A stretch of 64,000 nucleotides of DNA, taken from NCBI RefSeq assembly GCF_026213295.1, contig NC_079414.1, forward strand, positions 11,162,362-11,226,361, given 5' to 3'. The notes beneath the pieces were generated by a model. It saw only the letters and a program-made list of their open reading frames with translations, did no database searches and had not been told where the DNA came from. Below are positions 15,001 to 30,000 of the stretch, in pieces (position 1 is the stretch's first letter; each line of letters begins with the position of its first letter). Origin of the DNA: Gadus chalcogrammus (taxonomy: Eukaryota > Chordata > Actinopteri > Gadiformes > Gadidae). Position numbers and translations under genes: made by a program.

Positions 15001-18000
15001 TACCACAACTACTAAAGCAGGACCCAAAGCAATAGGAACAATAAAGAAAACTGCTGAACTGACATCAACAACTGCAGGACCAACAACTACGACTGCGAAA
15101 CTCCAAGTACAACGGGCAGGTCCAACACTACAACTGCTGAACTAACATCGACAACTGCAGGATCAACAACTTTTGCAGAAAAACCTGCAACAACAACTGC
15201 AGTACCAACAACAACTGTAAGGAAACAACAAAACTGCAAGAACTATCACTTCTACTGCTGTACCCAAAACCGAAACTGAAGTAAAAACAACACAGCCGCA
15301 GAACCAACAACTTCTACATCGGACCACAACAACAACAACTGGTGGACTAACAAAAACCACTGCAGGACCAACAACTACGACTGTGAAAACTGCAAGAAAT
15401 ATCACTTCTACTGCTGTACCCAAAACAAAAACTGAAGGAAAAACAACATGGGACTCAGAACCAACAACTTCTACAACAGGACCCACAACAACAACAACAA
15501 CTGGTGGACTAACAAAAACCACTGGAGGACCAACAACTACGACTGCGAAAACTCCAAGAAAAACGGCAGGTCGATCAACTACAACTGCTGAACTAACATC
15601 GACAATTGCAGGATCAACAACTTTTGCAGAAATACCTGCAACAACAACTGCAGGACCAACAAAAACTGAAGGACCTATCACTTCTACTGTTGTACCCAAA
15701 ACAAAAACTGAAGGAAAAAACAACAACGGCCTCAGAACCAAAACTTCTACAACAGAACCCACAACAACAACAACTGGTGGACTAACAAAAAACATTGCAG
15801 GACCATCAACAAAAGGACGAAAACAACAACTGCCGAACTTGTGACAACTGCAGTAGCAACAACAACATCTGCAGGATCTACATCCACAACAGAAGGAGCC
15901 ACATCCACAACGAGAGCAGGACGAACAATGACAACTGCAGGACCAATAACAACGAATGCAAGACCCAGATCTACTTCAGCAGGACTCACTTCAGCTGCAG
16001 TACAGAAATCTAGAACTGCAGGAATAACAAAAACAACTACAGTACCAACAACATCAACCGCTGTTCCAACAACTACTAAAGCAGAACCCAAAACAACAAC
16101 AGGACCAATAAAGACAACTGATGAACTAACAAAAACCACTGCAGGACCAACAACTACGACTGCGAAAACTGCAAGAACCACGGCAGGTCCAACAAATACA
16201 ACTGCTGAACAAACATCGACAACTGCAGGTTCAACGACTTTTGCAGAAAAACCTGCAACCACAACTGCAGTACCAACAACAATTGGAGGACCAACCAAAA
16301 CTGCAAGATCTATCACTTCTACTGCTGTACCAAAAACAAAAACTGAAGGAAAAACAACAACAGCCTCAGAACCAACAACTTCTACATCAGGACCAATAAC
16401 AACGAATGCAAGACCCACAACTACTTCAGCAGGACTCACTTTAACTGCAGTTCAGAAATCAACAACTGCAGAAAATAACAAAAACGACAACAGTACCAAC
16501 AACATCAACTGCTGTACCAACAACTACTAAAGCAGGACCCAAAGCAACAATAGGAACAATAAAGACAACTGCTTGAACTGACATCAACAACTGCAGGACC
16601 AACAACTACGACTGCGAAAACTCCAAGTACAACGGCAGGTCCAACAACTACAACTGCTGAAGTAACATCGACGACTGCAGGATCATTAACTTTTGCAGAA
16701 AAATTTGCAACCACAACTGCAGTACCAACGACAACTGTAGGACTAACAAAAACTGCAAGAACTATCACTTCTACTGCTGTACCCAAAACAAAACTGAAGG
16801 AAAAACAACAACGGCCTCAGAACCAACAACTTCTACAACAGAAACCCACAACAACTGGTGGACTAACAAAAAACATTGCAGGACCATCAACAAAAGGACG
16901 AAAACAACAAACTGCCGAACTTGTGACCAACCAGAACTAGCAACAACAAACATCTGCAGGATCTACATCCACAACAGAAGGAGCCACATCCACACGAGAG
17001 CAGGAACGAACAATGGACAACTGCAGAACCAATAATAACGAATGCAAGACCCAGACTATTTCAGCAGTACTCACTTCAGCTGCATTACAGAAATCAACGG
17101 AGGAAATAACAACAAAGACTACAGTACCCAACAACATCAACTGCGTACAACAACTACTAAAGCAGGACCCAAACAACAACCAGGACCAATCAAGGACAAC
17201 TGATGAACTAACAAAAAGCCACTGCAGGACCACACAAACTACGACTGCGAAAACTGCAAGAAATAACGGCAGGATCAACAACGACAACTGCTGAAGTAAC
17301 ATCGACAACTGCAGAATCAACAACTTTTGGCAGAAAACACTGCAACCTCAACTGCAGTACCAACACAACAATTGGAGGACCAACAAAAACTGCAAGATCT
17401 ATCACTTCTACTGCTGTACCAAAAACAAAAACTGAAGGAAAAACAACAACAGCTTCAGAACCAACAACTTCTACAACAGGACCCACAACAACAACAACTG
17501 GTGGACTAACAAAAACACTGGAGGACCAACAACTACGACTTGCGAAAACTCAAGAAAAACGGCAGGTCCATCAACTACAACTGCTGAACTAACATCGACT
17601 ATTGCAGGATCAAAAACTTTTGCAGAAATACCTGCAACAACACTGCAGGACCAACAAAAACTGAAGGACCTATCACTTCTACTGTTGTACCCAAAGAAAA
17701 ACTGAAGGAAACACAACAACAGCCTCAGAACCACAACTTCTACATCAGGACCAATAACTACGAATGCAGACCCACAACTACTTCAGCAGGACTCACTTAA
17801 CTGCAGTTCAGAAATCAACAACTGCAGAAATAACAAAAACGACACACGGTACCAACAACATCAACTGCTGTACCAACAACTACTAAAGCAGGACCCAAAG
17901 CAACAATAGGAACAATAAAGACAACTGCTGAACTGACATCAACAACTGCAGGACCAACAACTACGACTGCGAAAACTCAAAGTACAACGGCAGGTCCAAC

Positions 18001-21000
18001 AACTACAACTGCTGAAGTAACATCGATGACTGCAGGATCAATAACTTTTGCAGAAAAATTTGCAACCACAACTGCAGTACCAACGACAACTGTAGGACTA
18101 ACAAAAACAGCAAGAACTATCACTTCTACTGCTGTACCCAAAACAAAACCTGAAGGAAAAACAACAACGGCCTCGGAACCAACAACTTCTACAACAGAAC
18201 CCCCAACAACAACAAGTGGTGGACTAACAAAAAACATTGCAGGACCATCAACAAAAGGACGAAAAACAACAACTGCCGAACTTGTGACAACAGAACTAGC
18301 AACAACAACATCTGCAGGATCTACATCCACAACAGAAGGAGCCACATCCACAACGAGAGCAGGACGAACAATGACAACTGCAGAACCAATAACAACGAAT
18401 GCAAGACCCAGAACTATTTCAGCAGGACTCACTTCAGCTGCATTACAGAAATCAACTGCAGGAATAACAAAAACGACTACAGTACCAACAACATCAACTG
18501 CTGTACCAAACAACTACTAAAGCAGGACCCAAAACAACAACAGGACCAATAAAGACAACTGATGAACTAACAAAAGCCACTGCAGGACCAACAACTACGA
18601 CTGCGAAAACTGCAAGAATAACGGCAGGATCAACAACGACAACTGCTGAAGTAACATCGACAACTGCAGAATCAACAACTTTTGCAGAAAACCTGCAACC
18701 TCAACTGCAGTACCAACAACAATTGGAGGACCAACAAAAACTGCAAGATCTATCACTTCTACTGCTGTACCAAAAACAAAAAACTGAAGGAAAAACAACA
18801 ACAGCTTCAGAACCAACAACTTCTACAACAGGACCCACAACAACAACAACTGGTGGACTAACAAAAACCACTGGAGGACCAACAACTACGACTCTGCGAA
18901 AACTCCAAGAAAAACGGCAGGTCCATCAACTACAACTGCTGAACTAACATCGACTATTGCAGGATCAAAAACTTTTGCAGAAATACCTGCAACAACAACT
19001 GCAGGACCAACAAAAACTGAAGGACCTATCACTTCTACTGTTGTACCCAAAAGAAAAACTGAAGGAAACACAACAACAGCCTCAGAACCAACAACTTCTA
19101 CATCAGGACCAATAACTACGAATGCAAGACCCACAACTACTTCAGCAGGACTCACTTTAAACTGCAGTTCAGAATCAACAACTGCAGAAATAACAAAAAC
19201 GACAACAGTAACAACAACATCAGCTGCTGTACCAACAACTACTAAAGCAGGACCCAAATTAACAATAGGAACAATAAAGACAACTGCTGAACTGACATCA
19301 ACAACTGCAGGAACAACAACTACGACTGCGAAAACTCCAAGTACAACGGCAGTCCAACAACTACAACTGCTGAACTAACATCGACAACTGCAGGATCAAC
19401 AACTTTTGCAGAAAAACCTGCAACCACAACTGCAGTACAAACAACAACTGTAGGACTAACAAAAACTGCAAGAAGTATCACTTCTACTGCTGTACCCAAA
19501 ACAAAAACTGAAGGAAAAAACAACAACGGCCTCAGAACCAACAACTTCTACAACAGAACCCACAACAACAACAACTGGTGGACTAACAAAAAACATTGCA
19601 GGACCATCAACAAAAGGACGAAAAACAACAACTGCCGAACTTGTGACAACTGCAGTAGCAACAACAACATCTGCAGGATCTACATCCACAACAGAAGAAG
19701 CCACATCCACAACGAGAGCAGGAGGAACAATGACAACTGCAGGACCAATAACAACGAATGCAAGACCCAGATCTACTTCCGCCGGACTAACTTCAGCTGC
19801 AGTACAGCAATCTAGAACTGCAGGAATAACAAAAACGACTACAGTACCAACAACATCAACCGCTGTTCCAACAACTACTAAAGCAGAAACCAAAACCAAC
19901 AACAGGACCAATAAAGACAACTGCTGAACTAACAAAAACCACTGCAGGACCAACAACTACGACTGCGAAAACTGCAAGAACAACGGCAGGTCCAACAACT
20001 ACAACTGCTGAACAACATCGACAACTGCAGGATCAACAACTTTGCAGAAAAAACCTGCAACCACAGCTGCAGGACCAACAACAACTGTAGGACCAACAAA
20101 AACTGCAAGGCCTATCACTTCTACTGTTGAACCCAAACAATAAACTGAAGGAAAAACAAAAACAGCCTCAGAACCAAAAACTTCTGCATCAGGACCCACA
20201 ACAGCAACAACCGCACCATAACGACAACAGGTGGACTAACAAAAACCACTGCAGGACCACAACTACAACTGCGAAAACTGCAACCACAACTGCAGGACCA
20301 ACAACAATTGGAGGACCAAAAAAAACTGCAAGATCTATCACTTCTACTGCTGTACCAAAAACAAGAACTGAAGGAAAAACAACAACAGCTTCAGAACCAA
20401 CAACTTCTACAACAGGACCCACAACAACAACAACTGGTGGACTCACAAAAACCACTGGAGGACCAACAACTACGACTGCGAAAACTCCAAGAAAAACGTC
20501 AGGTCCATCAACTACAGCTGCTGAACTAACATCGACAATTGCAGGAACAACAACTTTTGCAGAAATTCCTGCAACAACAACTGCAGGACCAACAAAAACT
20601 GAAGGACCTATCACTTCTACTGTTGTACCCAAAAGAAAAACTGATGGAAAAACAACGACAGCCTCAGAGCCAACAACTTTCTACATCAGGACCAATAACA
20701 ACGAATGCAAGACCCACAACTACTTCAGCAGGACTCACTTTAACTGCAGTTCAGAAATCAACAACTGCAGAAATAACAAAAACGACAACAGTACCAACAA
20801 CATCAACTGCTGTACCAACAACTACTAAAGCAGGACCCAAAGCAACAATAGGAACAATAAAGACAACTGCTGAACTGACATCAACAACTAGAGGACCAAC
20901 AACTACGACTGCGAAAACTCCAAGTACAACGGCATGTCCAACAACTAAAACTGCTGAAGTAACTTCGACGACTGCAGGATCAATAACTTTTGCAGAAAAA

Positions 21001-24000
21001 TTTGCAACCACAACTGCAGTACCAACGACAACTGTAGGACTAACAAAAACAGCAAGAACTATCACTTCTACTGCTGTACCCAAAACAAAACCTGAAGGAA
21101 AAACAACAACGGCCTCGGAACCAACAACTTCTACAACAGAACCCCCAACAACAACAAGTGGTGGACTAACAAAAAACATTGCAGGACCATCAACAAAAGG
21201 ACGAAAAACAACAACTGCCGAACTTGTGACAACTGAAGTAGCAACAACAACATCTGCAGGATCTACATCCAAAACAGAAGGAGCCACATCCACAACGAGA
21301 GCAGGACGAACAATGACAACTGCAGAACCAATAACAACGAATGCAAGACCCAGAACTATTTCAGCAGGACTCACCTTCAGCTGCATTACAGAAATCAACT
21401 GCAGGAATAACAAAAACGACTACAGTACCAACAACATCAACTGCTGTACCAACAACGACTAAAGCAGGACCCAAAACAACAACAGGACCAATAAAGACAA
21501 CTGATGAACTAACAAAAGCCACTGCAGGACCAACAACTACGACTGCGAAAACTTTAGAATAACGGCAGGACCAACAACGACAACTGCTGAAGTAACATCG
21601 ACAACTGCAGAATCAACAACTTTTGCAGAAAAACCTGCAACCTCAACTGCAGTACCAACAACAATTGGAGGACCAACAAAAACTGCAAGATCTATCACTT
21701 CTACTGCTGTACCAAAAACAAAAACTGAAGGAAAAACAACAACAGCTTCAGAACCAACAACTTCTACAACAGGACCCACAACAACAACAACTGGTGGACT
21801 AACAAAAACCACTGGAGGACCAACAACTACGACTGCGAAAACTCCAAGAAAAAACGGCAGGTCCATCAACTACAACTGCTGAACTAACATCGACTATTGC
21901 AGGATCAAAAACTTTTGCAGAAATACCTGCAACAACAACTGCAGGACCAACAAAAACTGAAGGACCTATCACTTCTACTGTTGTACCCAAAAGAAAAACT
22001 GAAGGAAACACAACAACAGCCTCAGAACCAACAACTTCTACATCAGGACCAATAACTACGAATGCAAGACCCACAACTACTTCAGCAGGACTCACTTTAA
22101 CTGCAGTTCAGAAATCAACAACTGCAGAAATAACAAAAACGACAACAGTAACAACAACATCAGCTGCTGTACCAACAACTACTAAAGCAGGACCCAAATT
22201 AACAATAGGAACAATAAAGACAACTGCTGAACTGACATCAACAACTGCAGGAACAACAACTACGACTGCGAAAACTCCAAGTACAACGGCAGGTCCAACA
22301 ACTACAACTGCTGAACTAACATCGACAACTGCAGGATCAACAACTTTTGCAGAAAAACCTGCAACCACAACTGCAGTACAAACAACAACTGTAGGACTAA
22401 CAAAAACGGCAAGAACTATCACTTCAGCTGCTGAACCCAAAACAAAAACTGAAGTAAAAACAACAACAGCCGCAGAACCAACAACTTCTACATCAGGACC
22501 CACAACAACAACAACTGGTGGACAAACAAAAACCACTGCAGGACCATCAACAAAAGGACGAAAAACAACAACTGCAGAACTTGTGGCAACTGCAGTAGCA
22601 ACAAAAACATCTGCAGGATCTACATCCACAACAGAAGGTGCCACATCCACAACGAGAGCAGGACGACCAATGACAACTGCAGAAACAATAACAACGAATG
22701 CAAGACCCAGAACTATTTCAGCAGGACTCACTTCAGCTGCATTACAGAAATCAACTGCAGGAATAACAAAAACGACTACAGTACCAACAACATCAACTGC
22801 TGAACCAACAACTACTAAAGCAGGACCCAAACAACAACAGGACCAATAAAGACAACTGATGAACTAACAAAAACCCACTGCAGGACCAATAACTACGACT
22901 GCGAAAACTGCAGGGACAACGGCAGGTCCAACAACTACAACTGCTGAACTAACATCGACAACTGCAGGATCAACAACTTTTGCAGAAAAAACTGCAACCA
23001 CAACTGCAGGACCAACAACAACTGTAGGACCAACAAAAACTGCAAGGCCTATCACTTCTACTGTTGAACCCAAAACAATAACTGAAGGAAAAACAACAAC
23101 AGCCTCAGAACCAAAACTTCTACATCAGGACCCACAACAGCAACAACCGCACCAATAACGACAACAGGTGGACTAACAAAAAGCACTGCAGGACCAACAA
23201 CTACAACTGCGAAAACTGAAAGAACAACGGCAGGACCAACAACGACAACTGCTGAAGTAACATCGACAACTGCAGGATCAACAACTTTTTCAGAAAAAAC
23301 CTGCAACCACAACTGCAGTACCAACAACAATTGGAGGACCAACAAAAACTGCAAGATCTATCACTTCTACTGCTGTACCAAAAACAAAAACTGAAGGAAA
23401 AACAACAACAGCTTCAGAACCAACAACTTCTACAACAGGACCCACAACAACAACAACTGGTGGACTAACAAAAACCACTGGAGGACCAACAACTACGACT
23501 GCGAAAACTCCAAGAAAAACGGCAGGTCCATCAACGACAACTGCTGAACTAACATCGACAATTGCAGGATCAAAAACTTTTGCAGAAATACCTGCAACCA
23601 CAACTGCAGGACCAACAAAAACTCCAAGACCTATTACGTCAACTGTTGCACACAAAACAATAGCTGAAGGTAAAAAAACAACGACAGCCTCAGAACCAAC
23701 AACTTCTACATCAGGACTACCAACAACAACAACCGGGCCAATAACGACAAATGTTCGACTGACAAAAACCACTGCAGGACCATCAACAAAAGGACGAAAA
23801 ACAACAACGGCCGAACTTGTGACAACCGCAGTAGCAACAACAACATCTGCAGGATCTACATCCACAACAGAAGGAGCCACATCCACAACGAGAGCAGGAC
23901 GAACAATGACAACTGCAGGACCAATAACAACGAATGCAAGACCCAGATCTACTTCAGCAGGACTCACTTCAGCTGCAGTACAGAAATCTAGAACTGCAGG

Positions 24001-27000
24001 AATAACAAAAACGACTACAGTACCAACAACATCAACTGCTGTTCCAAAAACTACTAAAGCAGGACCCAAAACAACGAATGCAAGACCCACAACTACTTCA
24101 GCAGGACTCATTTTAACTGCAGTTCAGAAATCAACAACTGAAGAAATAACAAAAACGACAACAGTACCAACAACATCAACTGCTGTACCAACATCTACTG
24201 AAGCAGGACCCAACGCAACAATAGGAACAATAAAGACAACTGCTGAACTGACATCAACAACTGCAGGACCAACAACTACGACTGCGAAAACTCCAAGTAC
24301 AATGGCAGGTCCAACGACTACAACTGCTGAACTAACATCGACAACTGCAGGATCAACAACTTTTGCAGAAAAACCTACAACCACAACTGCAGTACCAACA
24401 ACAACTGTAGGACTAACAAAAACTGCAAGAACTATCACTTCTACTGCTGTACCCATAACAAAAACTGAAGGAAAAACAACAACGGCCTCAGAACCAACAA
24501 CTTCTACAACAGAACCCACAACAACAACAACTGGTGGACTAACAAAAAACATTGCAGGATCATCAACAAATGGACGAAAAACAACAACTGCCGAACTTGT
24601 GACAACTGCAGTAGCAACAACAACATCTGCAGGATCTACATCCACAACAGAAGGAGCCACATCCACAACGAGAGCAGGACGAACAATGACAACTGCAGGA
24701 CCAATAACAACGAATGCCAGACCCAGAGCTACTTCAGCAGGACTCACTTCAGCTGCAGTACAGAAATCTAGAACTGCAGGAATAACAAAAACGACTACAG
24801 TACCAACAACATCAACTGCTGTTCCAAGAACTACTAAAGCAGAACCCAAAACAACAACAGGACCAATAAAGACAACTGATGAACTAACAAAAACCACTGC
24901 AGGACCAACAACTACGACTGCGAAAACTGCAAGAACAACGGCAGGTCAAACAACTACAACTGCTGAACAAACATCGACAACTGCAGGATCAACAACTTTT
25001 GCGGAAAAACCTGCAACCACAACTGCAGTACAAACAACAACTGTAGGACTAACAAAAACGGCAAGAACTATCACTTCTACTGCTGAACCCAAAACAAAAA
25101 CTGAAGTAAAAACAACAACATTCGCAGAACCAACAACTTCTACAACAGGACCCACAACAACAACAACTGGTGGACTCACAAAAACCACTGGAGGACCAAC
25201 AACTACGACTGCGAAAACTCCAAGAAAAACGTCAGGTCCATCAACTACAGCTGCTGAACTAACATCGACAATTGCAGGAACAACAACTTTTGCAGAAATT
25301 CCTGCAACAACAACTGCAGGACCAACAAAAACTGAAGGACCTATCACTTCTACTGTTGTACCCAAAAGAAAAACTGAAGGAAAAAACAACAACAGCATCA
25401 GAACCAACAACTTCTACATCAGGACCAATAACAACGAATGCAAGACCCACAACTACTTCAGCAGGACTCACTTTAACTGCAGTTCAGAAATCAACAACTG
25501 CAGAAATAACAAAAACGACAACAGTACCAACAACATCAACTACTGTACCAACAACTACTGAAGCAGGACCCAAAGCAACAATAGGAACAATAAAGACAAC
25601 TGCTGAACTGACATCAACAACTGCAGGACCAACAACTACGACCGCGAAAACTCCAAGTACAACGGCAGGTCCAACAACTACAACTGCTGAACTAACATCG
25701 ACACTGCAGGATCAACAACTTTTGCAGAAAAACCTGCAACAACAACTGCAGTACCAACAACAACTGTAGGACTAACAAAAACTGCAAGAACTATGACTTC
25801 TACGGCTGTACCCAAAACAAAAACTGAAGTAAAAACAACAACAGCCGCAGAACCAACAACTGCTACATCAGGACCCACAACAACAACTGGTGGACTAACA
25901 AAAACCACTGCAGGACCAACAACTACGACTGCGAAAACTGCAAGAACAATGGCAGGACCAACAACTACAACTGCTGAAGTAACATCGACGACTGTAGGAT
26001 CAATAACTTTTGCAGAAAAATTTGCAACCACAACTGCAGTACCAACGACAACTGTAGGACTAACAAAAACTGCAAGAACTATCACTTCTACTGCTGTACC
26101 CAAAACAAAAACTGAAGGAAAAACAACAACGGCCTCAGAACCAACAACTTCTACAACAGAACCCACAACAACAACAACTGGTGGACTAACAAAAAACCCT
26201 GCAGGACCATCAACAAAAGGACGAAAAACAACAACTGCCGAACTTGTGACAACTGCAGTAGCAACAACAACATCTGCAGGATCTACATCCACAACAGAAG
26301 GAGCCACATCCACAACGAGAGCAGGACGAACAATGACAACTGCAGGACCAATAATAACGAATGCAAGACCCAGATCTACTTCAGCAGGACTAACTTCAGC
26401 TGCAGTACAGAAATCTAGAACTGCAGGAACAACAAAAACAACTACAGTACCAACAACATCAACCGCTGTTCCAACAACTACTAAAGCAGAACCCAAAACA
26501 ACAACAGGACCAATAAAGACAACTGATGAACTAACAAAAACCACTGCAGGACCAACAACTACGACTGCGAAAACTGCAAGAACAACGGCAGGTCCAACAA
26601 CTACAACTGCTGAACTAACATCGACAAGTGCAGGATCAACAACTTTTGCAGAAAAACCTGAAACCACTACTGCAGGACCAACAACAACTGTAGGACCAAC
26701 AAAAACTGCAAGGCCTATCACTTCTACTGTTGAACCCAAAACAATAACTGAAGGAAAAACAACAACAGCCTCAGAACCAAATACTTCTACATCAGGACCC
26801 ACAACAGCAACAACCGCACCAATAACGACAACAGGTGGACTAACAAAAACCACTGCAGGACCAACAACTATAACTGCGAAAACTGCAAGAACAACGGCAG
26901 GACCAACAACGACAACTGCTGAAGTAACATCGACAACTGCAGGATCAACAACTTTTGCAGAAAAACCTGCAACCACAACTGCAGTACCAACAACAATTGG

Positions 27001-30000
27001 AGGACCAACAAAAACGGCAAGATCTATCACTTCTACTGCTGTACCAAAAACTGAAGGAAAAACAACCACAGCTTCAGAACCAACAACATCTACAACAGGA
27101 CCCACAACAACAACAACTGGTGGAATCACAAAAACCACTGGAGGACCAACAACGACGACTGCGAAAACTCCAAGAAAAACGGCAGGTCCATCAACTACAA
27201 CTGCTGAACTAACATCGACAATTGCAGGATCAACAACTTTTGCAGAAATTCCTGCAACAACAACTGCAGGACCAACAAAAACTGAAGGACCTATAACTTC
27301 TACTGTTGTACCCAAGAGAAAAACTGAAGGAAAAAAAACAACAGCCTCAGAACCAACAACTTCTACATCAGGACCAATAACAACGAATGCAAGACCCGCA
27401 ACTACTTCAGCAGGATTCCCTTTAACTGCATTTCAGAAATCAACAACTGCAGAAATAACAAAAACGACAACAGTACCAACAACATCAACTGCTGTACCAA
27501 CAACTACTAAAGCAGAACCCAAAACAACAACAGGACCAATAAAGACAACTGATGAACTAACAAAAACCACTGCAGGACCAACAACTACGACTGCGAAAAC
27601 TGCAAGAACAACGGCAGGTCCAACAACTACAACTGCTGAACTAACATCGACAAGTGCAGGATCAACAACTTTTGCAGAAAAACCTGAAACCACTACTGCA
27701 GGACCAACAACAACTGTAGGACCAACAAAAACTGCAAGGCCTATCACTTCTACTGTTGAACCCAAAACAATAACTGAAGGAAAAACAACAACAGCCTCAG
27801 AACCAAATACTTCTACATCAGGACCCACAACAGCAACAACCGCACCAATAACGACAACAGGTGGACTAACAAAAACCACTGCAGGACCAACAAATATATA
27901 TGCGAAAACTGCAAGAACAACGGCAGGACCAACAACGACAACTGCTGAAGTAACATCGACAACTGCAGGATCAACAACTTTTGCAGAAAAACCTGCAACC
28001 ACAACTGCAGTACCAACAACAATTGGAGGACCAACAAAAACGGCAAGATCTATCACTTCTACTGCTGTACCAAAAACAAAACTGAAAGAAAAACAACAAC
28101 AGCTTCAGAACCAACAACTTCTACAACAGGACCCACAACAACAACAACTGGTGGAATCACAAAAACCACTGGAGGACCAACAACGACGACTGCGAAAACT
28201 CCAAGAAAAACGGCAGGTCCATCAACTACAACTGCTGAACTAACATCGACAATTGCAGGATCAACAACTTTTGCAGAAATTCCTGCAACAACAACTGCAG
28301 GACCAACAAAAACTGAAGGACCTATAACTTCTACTGTTGTACCCAAGAGAAAAACTGAAGGAAAAAAACAACAGCCTCAGAACCAACAACTTCTACATCA
28401 GGACCAATAACAACGAATGCAAGACCCGCAACTACTTCAGCAGGATTCACTTTAACTGCAGTTCAGAAATCAACAACTGCAGAAATAACAAAAACGACAA
28501 CAGTACCAACAACATCAACTGCTGTACCAACAACTACTAAAGCAGAACCCAAAACAACAACAGGACCAATAAAGACAACTGATGAACTAACAAAAACCAC
28601 TGCAGGACCAACAACTACGACTGCGAAAACTGCAAGAACAACGGCAGGTCCAACAACTACAACTGCTGAACTAACATCGACAAGTGCAGGATCAACAACT
28701 TTTGCAGAAAAACCTGAAACCACAACTGCAGGACCAACAACAACTGTAGGACCAACAAAAACTGCAAGGCCTATCACTTCTACTGTTGAACCCAAAACAA
28801 TAACTGAAGGAAAAACAACAACAGCCTCAGAACCAAATACTTCTACATCAGGACCCACAACAGCAACAACCGCACCAATAACGACAACAGGTGGACTAAC
28901 AAAAACCACTGCAGGACCAACAACTATAACTGCGAAAACTGCAAGAACAACGGCAGGACCAACAACGACAACTGCTGAAGTAACATCGACAACTGCAGGA
29001 TCAACAACTTTTGCAGAAAAACCTGCAACCACAACTGCTAGTACCAACAACAATTGGAGGACCAACAAAAAACGGCAAGATCTATCACTTCTACTGCTGT
29101 ACCAAAAACAAAAACTGAAAGAAAAACAACAACAGCTTCAGAACCAACAACTTCTACAACAGGAGCCACAACACAACAACTGGTGGAATCACAAAAACCA
29201 CTGGAGGACCAACAACGACGACTGCGAAAACTCCAAGAAAAACGGCAGGTCCATCAACTACAACTGCTGAACTAACATCGACAATTGCAGGATCAACAAC
29301 TTTTGCAGAAATTCCTGCAACAACAACTGCAGGACCAACAAAAACTGAAGGACCTATAACTTCTACTGTTGTACCCAAGAGAAAAACTGAAGGAAAAAAA
29401 ACAACAGCCTCAGAACCAACAACTTCTACATCAGGACCAATAACAACGAATGCAAGACCCGCAACTACTTCAGGATTCACTTTAACTGCAGTTCAGAAAT
29501 CAACAACTGCAGAAATAACAAAAACGACAACAGTACCAACAACATCAACTGCTGTACCAACAACTACTGAAGCAGGACCCAAAGCAACAATAGGAACAAT
29601 AAAGACAACTGCTGAACTGACATCAACAACTGCAGGACCAACAACTACGACTGCGAAAACTCCAAGTACAACGGCAGGTCCAACAACTACAACTGCTGAA
29701 CTAACATCGACAACTGCAGGATCAACAACTTTGCAGATAAACCTGCAACAACAACTGCCAGTACCAACAACAACTGTGGGACTAACAAAAACTGCAAGAA
29801 CAATCACTTCTACTGCTGTACCTAAAACAAAAACTGAAATAAAAACAACAACAGCCGCAGAACCAACAACTGCTACATCAGGAAACACAACAACAACTGG
29901 TGGACTAACAAAACCACTGCAGGCCAACAACTACGACTGCGAAAACTGCAAGAACTATCACTTCTACTGCTGTACCCAAAACAAAAACTGAAGGAAAAAA

